From Kitasatospora aureofaciens (lineage in GTDB: Bacteria; Actinomycetota; Actinomycetes; Streptomycetales; Streptomycetaceae), in contig JODU01000015.1 of the NCBI GenBank assembly GCA_000720845.1, forward strand, positions 1 to 64,000: 64,000 nt of DNA, written 5' to 3'. The position numbers and the translations under genes were made by a program. The notes beneath the pieces were generated by a model. The model made no database searches. It worked only from the letters and a program-made list of their open reading frames with translations, and was not told the origin of the DNA. Positions 33,942 through 41,465 of this stretch are shown here, piece after piece (positions within the stretch are counted from its first letter, which is position 1; every line of letters starts with the position of its first letter).

Positions 33942-33963
33942 TTTACTAGGACGTCCAAGTAAA
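33942..33963. promoter_or_regulatory. 22-bp operator palindrome upstream of icmA
   Basis: Half-sites TTTACTAGGAC (33942-33952) and GTCCAAGTAAA (33953-33963) are complementary at 10 of 11 positions. The site begins 10 bp before the icmA start codon and overlaps the expected core promoter. A TAGTAA -10-like element lies within it on the minus strand, so binding would repress. The MarR gene at 34455 and the TetR gene at 31534 are candidate binders. Confidence 0.7.
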
Positions 33964-34025
33964 TGTCGATGGGGTACCGCCGTACGGGTGTCCGTACGAC
34001 GGTGGGACGGCTCGTGAGGGGCCGG

Positions 34026-34367
34026 TTACGCCTTGGCGGCGGCCGGCGTCTCGGCGCCGGCGACCTTCGCGTCCAGCTCCTGGCTGACCTTGCGCTCCAC
34101 GAAGAACGCCGCGGTCGGCACGGTCCCGGCGAGCAGCACCCAGAGCTGCTTCTTCACCGGCCACTTCGCCTTGGAGCCCAGGTCGAAGGCGAAGACCAGG
34201 TAGATCACGTACAGCCAGCCGTGGGCGATGCTGACGACCTGGGTGAAGTCGGCGGCGCCGCCCAGATCCAGGACGTACTTCGCGATCATGCCGAGGCACA
34301 GCGCGATCAGCAGCACTCCGGTGACGTACGCCATGACGCGGTAGCGGGTCAGCACGCTCTTTTTCAT
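34026..34367 (-). CDS. DUF3817 membrane protein
   Basis: A protein of 113 residues with three hydrophobic segments (VMAYVTGVLLIALCLGMIAKY, VSIAHGWLYVIYLVFAFDL, QLWVLLAGTVPTAAFFVERKV). The HGWLYVIYLVFAFDLGSK and PTAAFFVERKV sequences mark the DUF3817 family of small actinobacterial inner-membrane proteins. A paralogue lies at 35344-35688. The function is unknown. Confidence 0.85.
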   Translation of the reverse strand: MKKSVLTRYRVMAYVTGVLLIALCLGMIAKYVLDLGGAADFTQVVSIAHGWLYVIYLVFAFDLGSKAKWPVKKQLWVLLAGTVPTAAFFVERKVSQELDAKVAGAETPAAAKA

Positions 34368-34454
34368 GGCTCCGAGCGTAACCGTCCGTTTCGCGCGATC
34401 TTCGACCGGGTCGGGCGACTCGCCGGGCCGGGCCGGCCCGCCGCGTCCCCTTGC

Positions 34455-34964
34455 TCAGTCCTCCTTGAAATCGCCCGCGGCGACCCGCAGCGGCCGGAGC
34501 ATCGCGAAGATCTCCCCGCACTCCTCGGCGTCGTACGCGCCCAGGCCGAAGTCCATCGCCATCAGGTCGCGGGTGGCCGCCTCGACGACCTCGCGGCCCT
34601 TTTCGGTGATGGTGGCCAGCGTGCCGCGGCCGTCGTTGGGGTTGGGGCGCTTGGCCACCAGGCCGGAGCGCACCAGCCGGTCGACGGTGTTCGTCACGGA
34701 GGTGGGGTGGACCATCAGGCGCTCGCCGATCTTGGACATCGGCAGTTCGCCCGACTTGGAGAAGGTGAGCAGCACCAGCGCCTCGTACCGCGCGAACGTC
34801 AGCCCGTACGGCTTGACCACGGCGTCGACCTCGCCCAGCAGGATCTGCTGGGCCCGCATGATCGAGGTGATCGCGGCCATGGAGGGCACACCGCCCCAGC
34901 GCTGTGCCCAGAGTTCGTCGGCTCGGGCGATGGGATCGAAGGAGAGACTGAGGGGCTTCGGCAC
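34455..34964 (-). CDS. MarR family transcriptional regulator
   Basis: A regulator of 169 residues with winged helix LPMSKIGERLMVHPTSVTNT and wing RPNPNDGRGTLATITEKG. The GTG at 34964 is preceded by TAAGGT. The palindrome ACCGGCCGGT lies at 34978-34987, just upstream. It sits 87 bp from the DUF3817 gene and 89 bp from the MTH1187-type gene, all on the minus strand. Its targets could include these genes or icmA. Confidence 0.88.
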   Translation of the reverse strand: MPKPLSLSFDPIARADELWAQRWGGVPSMAAITSIMRAQQILLGEVDAVVKPYGLTFARYEALVLLTFSKSGELPMSKIGERLMVHPTSVTNTVDRLVRSGLVAKRPNPNDGRGTLATITEKGREVVEAATRDLMAMDFGLGAYDAEECGEIFAMLRPLRVAAGDFKED

Positions 34965-35053
34965 GGCAAGAGACCTTACCGGCCGGTCACATGCCGGTCA
35001 GCACCGTCTCGCCTTTCGATACCACCGCCCGCGCGGGCGTGCTCACCCGGCGC

Positions 35054-35347
35054 TCATCCGGCGAGGTGGCGCTCGACCGTCTCGACCTTCGACGTGAGGC
35101 CGTCCGTCACACCGGGGCGGATGTCCGCCTTGAGGACCAGGGAGACCCGCGGCGCCCGGGCCTCGACGGCGGCCACGGCACGCCGGACCACGTCCATGAC
35201 CTCGTCCCACTCGCCCTCGATCGAGGTGAACATCGCGTCGGTGCGGTTCGGCAGCCCGGACTCGCGGACCACCCGGACGGCGTCGGCGACGTACTCCCCC
35301 ACGTCCTCGCCGACACCGAGCGGTGTCACGGAGAAGGCGACGATCAT
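35054..35347 (-). CDS. MTH1187/YkoF-like thiamine-binding family protein
   Basis: A protein of 97 residues (MIVAFSVTPLGVGEDVGEYV, then FTSIEGEWDEVMDVVRRAVAAV) of the MTH1187 (DUF77) family. These are small ferredoxin-like proteins, some of which bind thiamine-like molecules. The ATG at 35347 overlaps the stop of the upstream DUF3817 gene (ATGA), so the two are translated together. What it binds here cannot be told. Confidence 0.82.
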   Translation of the reverse strand: MIVAFSVTPLGVGEDVGEYVADAVRVVRESGLPNRTDAMFTSIEGEWDEVMDVVRRAVAAVEARAPRVSLVLKADIRPGVTDGLTSKVETVERHLAG

Positions 35348-35688
35348 GCGTTGACGATCCCTTCCTGGCGGGCGCGGGAGGCGATGACCGCGGTCTCGGC
35401 CTCGCGCTTGAGCTTGCGCTCGGCGAAGAAGCCGCCGGTCGGCAGGACCGAGAGGACGAAGTAGAGGGCGGCGGTCTTCAGCGGCCACTTGGCGCGGTTC
35501 CAGGCGTCCGCCCAGAAGAGCACGTACAGCACGAAGAGGACGCCGTGGATCATGCCCATCGCCGGCACCGCGTTGAAGTCGGTGGTCCGCTTCAGGACGG
35601 AGCAGACGAGCAGGAGGAGGAACGAGATCGCCTCGGGGGCCGAGACCAGGCGGAGGCGGCGGAGGGCGGTGGCGGTCTTGAGGTCCAC
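35344..35688 (-). CDS. DUF3817 membrane protein, second copy
   Basis: A protein of 114 residues with three hydrophobic segments and the family pattern MIHGVLFVLYVLFWADAWNR and PTGGFFAERKLKRE. It is paralogous to the protein at 34026-34367. The start is a GTG at 35688 after GAAGGTGA. It is coupled to the MTH1187-type gene by a 4-bp overlap. Confidence 0.85.
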   Translation of the reverse strand: MDLKTATALRRLRLVSAPEAISFLLLLVCSVLKRTTDFNAVPAMGMIHGVLFVLYVLFWADAWNRAKWPLKTAALYFVLSVLPTGGFFAERKLKREAETAVIASRARQEGIVNA

Positions 35689-35867
35689 GGGTCACCTTCG
35701 GTGGGAGGGAGTCGCTGACGGCGCGGCCGACGTGTGCGGTCCGCCTTGTGAACGGAAGCACAATCGTTCGCCCATTGTGGCAAACAATGCCCCAAGGGAT
35801 GGACTCAGGGTCGGTCTCCACCCGTGGGCCCTGTTCCGTCCACCCATGGCGGGGCTACTTTCGCAGC

Positions 35868-36506
35868 GTGGCGATGTTCCGACTTCAAGGCAGCAAGGTC
35901 CTCGCCGTCGACATGACCCATGACGCCGTGAAGGCGAAGAACGGCTCGATGGTCGCGTACGACGGGGAGATGGCCTTCAAGAAGCTGAGCGGTGGCGGTG
36001 AGGGCATCCGGGGGATGGTGACCCGGCGGATCACCGGTGAGCAGATGACGGTGATGGAGGTGAGGGGGCAGGGGACCTGCTGGTTCGCGGACCGGGCCTC
36101 GGAGATCACCCTGGTGGGGCTCCAGGGCGACAAGCTGTACGTCGAGTCGAGCAACTTCCTGGCGGCCGACGCCGGGCTGCGCACCGGCACCAGTTTCACG
36201 GGCACGCGCGGCGCCTCCCAGGGCAACGGGCTGTTCACCACGACGATCGAGGGGCACGGGCAGGCGGCGATCATGTCCGACGGTCCCGCGGTGGTGCTGC
36301 GGGTCAGCGCGCAGTACCCGCTGACCGTCGACCCGGGGGCGTACGTCGCTCACCAGGGGAACCTGCGGCAGTCCTTCCAGTCGGGTGTGACCTTCCGCAC
36401 GCTGTTCGGGGAGGGCGGCGGCGAGGCCTTCCAGATCCGCTTCGAGGGCGACGGACTGGTCTACGTGCAGCCGAGCGAGCGGAACACGATCGCGGGGGAT
36501 GTCTGA
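35868..36506 (+). CDS. AIM24 family protein 1
   Basis: A protein of 212 residues of the AIM24/TRAP-like beta-sandwich family (GSMVAYDGEMAFKKLSGGGEGIRG, then LFTTTIEGHGQAAIMSDG and VDPGAYVAHQGNL). The family is named after a yeast mitochondrial protein; its bacterial role is unknown. The start is GTG 35868 or ATG 35874. There is no good ribosome site, and a TACTTT -10-like element lies 6 bases before the GTG, so a leaderless message is possible. It is the first of three consecutive paralogues. Confidence 0.85.
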   Translation: MAMFRLQGSKVLAVDMTHDAVKAKNGSMVAYDGEMAFKKLSGGGEGIRGMVTRRITGEQMTVMEVRGQGTCWFADRASEITLVGLQGDKLYVESSNFLAADAGLRTGTSFTGTRGASQGNGLFTTTIEGHGQAAIMSDGPAVVLRVSAQYPLTVDPGAYVAHQGNLRQSFQSGVTFRTLFGEGGGEAFQIRFEGDGLVYVQPSERNTIAGDV

Positions 36507-36507
36507 G

Positions 36508-37158
36508 ATGGCCTTCCAGGAGATCAACTCGAAGATGGTCCAGGCGACCGTCGCGCCCGGTCAGCGGCTGTTCAGCCAGCGCGGTGCCATGCTCGCCTAC
36601 CGCGGCGAGGTGTCCTTCACCCCGAATCTGCGCGGCGGCCAGGGCGGGGTCATGTCGATGATCGGACGCCGGGTGGCGAACGAGGACACGCCGCTGATGA
36701 CCGTCGAGGGCAGCGGCACCGTCTTCTTCGGGCACGGCGGCCACCACGTCCAGGTGATCAACCTCTCCGGCGACACCCTGTACGTCGAGGCGGACCGCCT
36801 CCTCGCCTTCGAGGGCACCCTGGAGCAGAGCACGGTGTTCCTCGGCTCACAGGGCGGCGTCATGGGGATGGTGCGGGGCCAGGTGAGCGGGCAGGGGCTG
36901 TTCACCACGTCCCTCAGGGGCCACGGCTCGGTGGCGGTGATGGCCCACGGCGGCGTGTTCGAGGTGCCCATCACCCCGCAGCGCCCGGTGCGCGTCGACC
37001 CGCAGGCCTACGTCGCCCACCACGGCGACGTGCGCAACAAGCTGTCCACGGCGCTGGGCTGGCGGGACATGGTGGGACGCGGCTCCGGCGAGGCGTTCCA
37101 GCTGGAGCTGAGCGGCAGCGGCACGGTGTTCGTCCAGGCGTCGGAGGAGAAGCTGTGA
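36508..37158 (+). CDS. AIM24 family protein 2
   Basis: A protein of 216 residues starting one base after the stop of the first copy, with GGGGGA 8 bases before the ATG at 36508. It has the same framework: GAMLAYRGEVSFTPNLRGGQGGVMS, LFTTSLRGHGSVAVMAHGG and VDPQAYVAHHGDV. It carries the glycine-rich loops that define the fold. The stop overlaps the start of the third copy (GTGA). Tight spacing suggests a hetero-oligomer or fixed stoichiometry, which is inferred. Confidence 0.87.
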   Translation: MAFQEINSKMVQATVAPGQRLFSQRGAMLAYRGEVSFTPNLRGGQGGVMSMIGRRVANEDTPLMTVEGSGTVFFGHGGHHVQVINLSGDTLYVEADRLLAFEGTLEQSTVFLGSQGGVMGMVRGQVSGQGLFTTSLRGHGSVAVMAHGGVFEVPITPQRPVRVDPQAYVAHHGDVRNKLSTALGWRDMVGRGSGEAFQLELSGSGTVFVQASEEKL

Positions 37159-37931
37159 GCACGGTCCACCACGACCCGACGTCGCTGCCGGCCGACGACA
37201 ACGTCAACGCGTACACCTTCTGCGTGGAGCTGAAGGGGAGCCAGTGGTTCCTGCAGAAGGGGAAGATGATCGCCTACTACGGGACGATCGACTTCAACGG
37301 GATCGGGCACGGCCGGCTGGACCGTCTGGTGCGTACGTCCTTCCATTCGCCTCTGCACGCGAGCGACTGGGTCGTGGCGGAGGGCTCGGGCAAGATGCTC
37401 CTCGCCGACCGGGCCTTCGACGTGAATTCGTACGACCTGGAGGACGGCAACCTGACCATTCGCTCCGGCAATCTGCTCGCTTTTCAGCCAAGCCTCGCGC
37501 TCAAGCAGTCGATCGTGCCGGGCTTCCTGACGCTGATCGGAACCGGAAAGTTCGTGGCCGCGTCGAACGGTCCGGTGGTGTTCGTGGAACCGCCGGTCCG
37601 GGTCGACCCGCAGGCCCTGGTCGGCTGGGCCGACTGCCCGTCCCCGTGCCACCACTACGACCACGGGTACATGACCGGCCTACTGGGCGGTCTACGTGCG
37701 ATGACGGGGCTCGGCGGGGCCTCCGGGGAGGAGCACCAGTTCGAGTTCGTGGGGGCCGGCACGGTGCTGCTCCAGTCGAGCGAGGTACTCATGGCGGAGC
37801 AGGCCGTGGGGGCTCCGCCGCAGCAGGCCGGAGTGCCCGGAGGCGGCACCTCCGGTGCGCCGGGAGGCCGGTCGGGGGCACCGGGGCTTCCCGGACAGCT
37901 GGGGGACCTCCAGCGCCGCTTCGGGCTGTGA
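37155..37931 (+). CDS. AIM24 family protein 3, with Gly/Pro tail
   Basis: A protein of 258 residues, the most divergent of the three copies. It keeps GKMIAYYGTIDFNGIGHGRL, LLADRAFDVNSYDLEDGNLTI and VDPQALVGWADC. It has the extra insertion DCPSPCHHYDHGYM, whose Cys and His residues might bind metal. A Gly/Pro/Ser-rich tail of about 45 residues (from VGAPPQQAGVPGG) ends in LQRRFGL. The GTG start overlaps the previous stop. Confidence 0.85.
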   Translation: MSTVHHDPTSLPADDNVNAYTFCVELKGSQWFLQKGKMIAYYGTIDFNGIGHGRLDRLVRTSFHSPLHASDWVVAEGSGKMLLADRAFDVNSYDLEDGNLTIRSGNLLAFQPSLALKQSIVPGFLTLIGTGKFVAASNGPVVFVEPPVRVDPQALVGWADCPSPCHHYDHGYMTGLLGGLRAMTGLGGASGEEHQFEFVGAGTVLLQSSEVLMAEQAVGAPPQQAGVPGGGTSGAPGGRSGAPGLPGQLGDLQRRFGL

Positions 37932-38007
37932 GCGGTAATCTGCGGAGTGTGACATCGAACGCGTGCGCACCGTCACCGTCACGGAAAACCCCTCACTAGT
38001 TCACCTT

Positions 38008-38024
38008 TCAACCTTTTAGGTAGA
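38008..38024. promoter_or_regulatory. operator-like dyad before marR
   Basis: TCAACCT (38008-38014) and AGGTAGA (38018-38024) are complementary at 6 of 7 positions around TTT. The right arm contains TAGACT, a -10-like element 6 bases before the ATG at 38033, so the transcript would be leaderless. Autorepression by the MarR protein is likely. Confidence 0.5.
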
Positions 38025-38032
38025 CTTCATTC

Positions 38033-38509
38033 ATGGAGACCGAGACGGCCACTCGCTGGCTGACCGATACGGAGCAGTGTGCCTGGCGCACCCACCTGGA
38101 GGTCAACAGGCTGTTGACGCACCAGCTCGAGAAGGACCTGCAGCCGTTCGGCCTGACAATGAACGACTACGAGATCCTGGTGAACCTCTCCGAGTCGGAG
38201 GGCGACAGGATGCGGATGAGCGACCTGGCCACCGCCACGATGCAGTCCAAGAGCCGCCTCTCCCACCAGATCACCCGCATGGAGAACGCGAACCTGGTCC
38301 GGCGGGAGAACTGCGAGTCCGACCGCCGCGGACTCTTCGCCGTCCTCACCGAGCACGGCCTGGCGACCATGCGGAAGGTCGCGCCGCACCATGTGGCCTC
38401 CGTCCGCAGGCACTTCATCGACCTGCTGGCCCCGGAGGACCTGACGGAGCTGGACAAGGCGCTCAAGCCCATCGCGGAACACCTGCGCGGGCAGCGCGGA
38501 CGTCCCTGA
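38033..38509 (+). CDS. MarR family transcriptional regulator
   Basis: A regulator of 158 residues. The N-terminal dimer helices (LTDTEQCAWRTHLEVNRLL) precede the winged helix (MRMSDLATATMQSKSRLSHQ) and the wing with VRRENCESDRRGLFAVLTEHG. Cys residues near the start and in the wing (RENCESD) could be redox-active. The upstream sequence is AT-rich for this genome and carries a dyad. It is convergent with the sensor kinase gene at 38535. Confidence 0.9.
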   Translation: METETATRWLTDTEQCAWRTHLEVNRLLTHQLEKDLQPFGLTMNDYEILVNLSESEGDRMRMSDLATATMQSKSRLSHQITRMENANLVRRENCESDRRGLFAVLTEHGLATMRKVAPHHVASVRRHFIDLLAPEDLTELDKALKPIAEHLRGQRGRP

Positions 38510-38534
38510 CCACGTCCTCGACGGCCGTGGAGGC

Positions 38535-39944
38535 CTAGGCACCCGGCAGGCGGAGCTCGAACAGGGCGCCGCCTGCCGGTGCGTCGTGCACCGTGAGGGT
38601 GCCGCCGTGCCGTACGGCGACGTCGCGGGCGATGGCCAGCCCGAGACCGGCGCCGCCGTCGTCTCGGCTGCGGGCGTCGTCGAGCCGGACGAAGCGCTCG
38701 AAGATCCGCTCCCGGTCGGCCGCCGGCACGCCCTCGCCGTCGTCGGCCACCGCGACCACCACCGCGTCCCCGTCCCGCCGTACGGACACCTCCACCGCCG
38801 AGCGGGCGTGCCGCTGGGCGTTGTCGAGCAGATTGGCCAGTACCCGCCCCAGCTGCCCCCGCGATCCGGCCACCCGCACCTCGCCCTCGTCCCGCACGCT
38901 CACCCCGGTCCGGCCCTCGGCCGCCTCCCGCGCGAGCGCCGCGAGGTCGACCCGGGCGTCCGCGGGCCGCTCCCCCGCGTCCAGCCTGGCCAGCAGCAAC
39001 AGGTCGGCGGCGAGCCGCTGGAGCCGTACGGTGTCCGCCACGGCGCCCTCCAGGTCGAGCAGCTCCGGATGGGCGGCGGCCACCTCCAGCTGGGTGCGCA
39101 GCGACGCGATCGGGCTGCGCAGCTCGTGCGAGGCGTCCGCGACGAAGCCGCGCTGCCGCTCCACCGAGGACTCCAGCGCGGCCAGCGTCTCGTTGGTGGT
39201 CGTGGCGAGCCTGGCCACCTCGTCGTGGGTGCCCGGCACGGGGACGCGGCGGGCCAGGTCCTCGCTGGCGGTGATCGCGGCCATCTCCCGCCGGATGCCC
39301 TCCACCGGGCGCAGCGCGCGCCGGGTGACCAGCCAGGTCACCCATGCCACGACCGCGAGCAGCAGCGGGAAGCCGATCAGCATCACGGTCAGCGCGGTGT
39401 TCACGGCGCCGTGTTCGGCGGCGAGCGGGGCACCGGCGTAGACGGTGAGCTGCTCGCCGCCCCTGGTCTCCACCGGGACGGTGACGAAGCGGTAGTCCTC
39501 CGTGTCGCCGTCGACGGTCGCGGTGCCGTCGCCGACGGTGGCCGGCTCGCCGATCTCCCCGGCTTCGAGCGACGCGTCGGAGTCGTCGTCGTCCGCGTCC
39601 TCCCCGTCGTCGCGCGTGGCGGCCGGCCGGGGCTGCACCGCGTCGACGCCGGTGCCGGTGATCCGCTCCAGGTCCTCGCTGGCGGCCACCAGGGTGCCCG
39701 CCTCGTCGACGACCTGCACCGGGCGGTCGTCGACGTCCAGGTTCAGCTCGGTGTAGCGCGTTCCGACGGCCAGTGCGGTCGCCACGTCCCGCGCCGAGCG
39801 CTCCGCCTGGGTGCCCGCCTCGCCGAGCAGGTTGGAGCGCAGGGACAGCAGGACGGCGGTACCGGCCGCGACGAGGGCGACGGCGACCACGAGGGTCGCG
39901 GCGAGCGTGGCACGGGCCCGCACCGAGCCGAAGAGGCGGCTCAC
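38535..39944 (-). CDS. HAMP-containing sensor histidine kinase
   Basis: A kinase of 469 residues starting at GTG 39944. TM1 is about 12-32 (ATLAATLVVAVALVAAGTAV), followed by an extracellular domain of about 150 residues with the acidic run DDGEDADDDDSD. TM2 is MLIGFPLLLAVVAWVTWLV, and then a HAMP linker. The H box is FVADASHELRSPIASL, with ATPase motifs NLLDNAQRHA, DDGEGVP and GAGLGLAIA. The start overlaps the regulator stop (GTGA). The acidic sensor loop and the neighbouring acidic PepSY protein may both deal with cations or cationic peptides; that is speculation. Confidence 0.92.
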   Translation of the reverse strand: MSRLFGSVRARATLAATLVVAVALVAAGTAVLLSLRSNLLGEAGTQAERSARDVATALAVGTRYTELNLDVDDRPVQVVDEAGTLVAASEDLERITGTGVDAVQPRPAATRDDGEDADDDDSDASLEAGEIGEPATVGDGTATVDGDTEDYRFVTVPVETRGGEQLTVYAGAPLAAEHGAVNTALTVMLIGFPLLLAVVAWVTWLVTRRALRPVEGIRREMAAITASEDLARRVPVPGTHDEVARLATTTNETLAALESSVERQRGFVADASHELRSPIASLRTQLEVAAAHPELLDLEGAVADTVRLQRLAADLLLLARLDAGERPADARVDLAALAREAAEGRTGVSVRDEGEVRVAGSRGQLGRVLANLLDNAQRHARSAVEVSVRRDGDAVVVAVADDGEGVPAADRERIFERFVRLDDARSRDDGGAGLGLAIARDVAVRHGGTLTVHDAPAGGALFELRLPGA

Positions 39945-40609
39945 CGCCCGGTCTCCAGCCGGTAGCCGGCGCCGCGCACGGTCCGGATGAGCCCGGCGCG
40001 CAGCTTGCGCCTGAGCGCGCTGACGTACACCTCGACGATGTTCGGGTCGCCGTCGTAGGCGAAGTCCCAGACGTGCTCCAGGATCTCCGCCTTGGACACC
40101 ACCTCTCCGGCCCGCACCACGAGCTGCTCCAGGACGGCGAACTCCTTGGCGGTGAGGGTGGCCTCGTCCTCGCCGAGGAAGACCCGGCGGGCGGCGGTGT
40201 CGACCCGGAGGTCGCCGTGGACGTGCACGGGTGAGGCACCGGCGCCCTGCGCCCGCCGCCGCAGCAGGGCTTTCACGCGGGCGACGAGGACGACGTAGGA
40301 GAAGGGCTTGGTGAGGTAGTCGTCCGCGCCGGTGTCCAGGCCCTCGGCCTCGTCGTACTCGCCGTCCTTGGCGGTGAGCATCAGGATCGGCACGTCGTGC
40401 CCGGCGGCGCGCAGGGCGGCGCAGACCCGGTAGCCGTTGAGGCCGGGCAGCATGATGTCGAGGATGACGAGGTCGTGCACGCCCTCGCCCGCCCGGTGCA
40501 GTCCCTCCAAGCCGTCGTGGACGACGTCCACCGCGTATCCCTCCGCGGTGAGGCCCTTGGCGAGCGACACGGCGAGGCGCTTCTCGTCCTCCACGATCAA
40601 CAGGCGCAT
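39941..40609 (-). CDS. OmpR/PhoB-type response regulator
   Basis: A regulator of 222 residues. The receiver (MRLLIVEDEKRLAVSLAKGL) has its phosphoacceptor in LVILDIMLPGLNGYRVC and the Lys in YLTKPFSYVVLVARVKAL. The C-terminal winged helix ends with NIVEVYVSALRRKLRAGLIRTVRGAGYRLE. It is the first gene of the operon with the kinase and is divergent from the PepSY protein. Direct repeats in the shared promoter region (40644-40669) are its probable site. Confidence 0.94.
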   Translation of the reverse strand: MRLLIVEDEKRLAVSLAKGLTAEGYAVDVVHDGLEGLHRAGEGVHDLVILDIMLPGLNGYRVCAALRAAGHDVPILMLTAKDGEYDEAEGLDTGADDYLTKPFSYVVLVARVKALLRRRAQGAGASPVHVHGDLRVDTAARRVFLGEDEATLTAKEFAVLEQLVVRAGEVVSKAEILEHVWDFAYDGDPNIVEVYVSALRRKLRAGLIRTVRGAGYRLETGR

Positions 40610-40643
40610 GTGTAGAGGGTCCCAAAACGGAGCTGAAGATCGC

Positions 40644-40669
40644 TTCAGGCGGCTTCAGCCTGGCCTCAG
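40644..40669 (+). promoter_or_regulatory. direct-repeat box for the OmpR-type regulator
   Basis: TTCAG at 40644-40648, TTCAG at 40654-40658 and CTCAG at 40665-40669 recur with 10- and 11-bp pitch. An inverted copy (GCTGAAG) lies at 40632-40638. Repeats about one helical turn apart are how OmpR/PhoB dimers bind. The box lies between the regulator gene and the PepSY gene and may control both. Confidence 0.5.
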
Positions 40670-40733
40670 CGTCGGTCCGCGACAGTGAAGTCACCGAAAC
40701 CCGCTGGACTCTGGACGACTCGGAGGAAACCTC

Positions 40734-41465
40734 ATGAAGCGCAACATCGTGATCGCCGCCGTCACCGCCGCCGCACTGATCGGAGGCGGTACGGCCACGG
40801 CCCTGGCGACGACGGGGGACGACGACCGGGGCACGGCGCCCCGCGCGGACGTGAGCGTGTCGGACGACGGCGGCGTACGGGACGAGGCCGGGGACCGCGA
40901 CGACGACCGGGGCGACGACCGGCGCGACGACTCCGACGGCGCCGCCTCCCCGAAGGTGACGGCGGCCGGCGCCATCGCCTCCGCCCTCGCGGACACCCCC
41001 GGCACCGCCGTCTCCGCCGAGCTGGACGACGAGGACGCCGACGGCGACGACGGCGACGACCGCCGGGAGCGCGCGGCCTGGGAGGTCGACGTGCTCTCCG
41101 GCGACGGCACCTGGCACAGCGTCCGGGTCGACCCGGCCACCGGCAAGGTGATGGGCTCGGAGCGGGACGACGACGAGGACGACACAGCCGAGGTGCGCGC
41201 GGCCCTCAAGGGTGCCTCCGTCGACGCCGCCGAGGCGGCGAAGGCGGCGGCGGGACACGGGACCGTCACCTCCGTCGAGCTGGACGAGGACGGCCACCAC
41301 GGCGACGGCAAGACCGCCTGGGACGCCCAGACGCACGCCTCCGGCAAGGGCGAGCAGGACTGGCGGGTCGACCCGGCGACCGGCAAGGTCACGGCCGACC
41401 GCTCGGACGACGCGCACGGCTCTCACGACTCGGACGACGCCGACGACGGCTTCGACGACGACTGA
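40734..41465 (+). CDS. secreted acidic protein with two PepSY domains
   Basis: A protein of 243 residues. The signal peptide MKRNIVIAAVTAAALIGGG ends at ALA near residue 25. Two PepSY units follow, each ending in a repeated signature (WHSVRVDPATGKVMGSE and DWRVDPATGKVTADRS). Asp-rich linkers and an Asp/His tail (HDSDDADDGFDDD) surround them. PepSY domains are thought to bind or inhibit proteases or act as periplasmic sensors. The ATG at 40734 has GGAGGAAA upstream. It is divergent from the two-component operon and a likely target. Its last 43 bp overlap the convergent MFS gene. Confidence 0.85.
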   Translation: MKRNIVIAAVTAAALIGGGTATALATTGDDDRGTAPRADVSVSDDGGVRDEAGDRDDDRGDDRRDDSDGAASPKVTAAGAIASALADTPGTAVSAELDDEDADGDDGDDRRERAAWEVDVLSGDGTWHSVRVDPATGKVMGSERDDDEDDTAEVRAALKGASVDAAEAAKAAAGHGTVTSVELDEDGHHGDGKTAWDAQTHASGKGEQDWRVDPATGKVTADRSDDAHGSHDSDDADDGFDDD

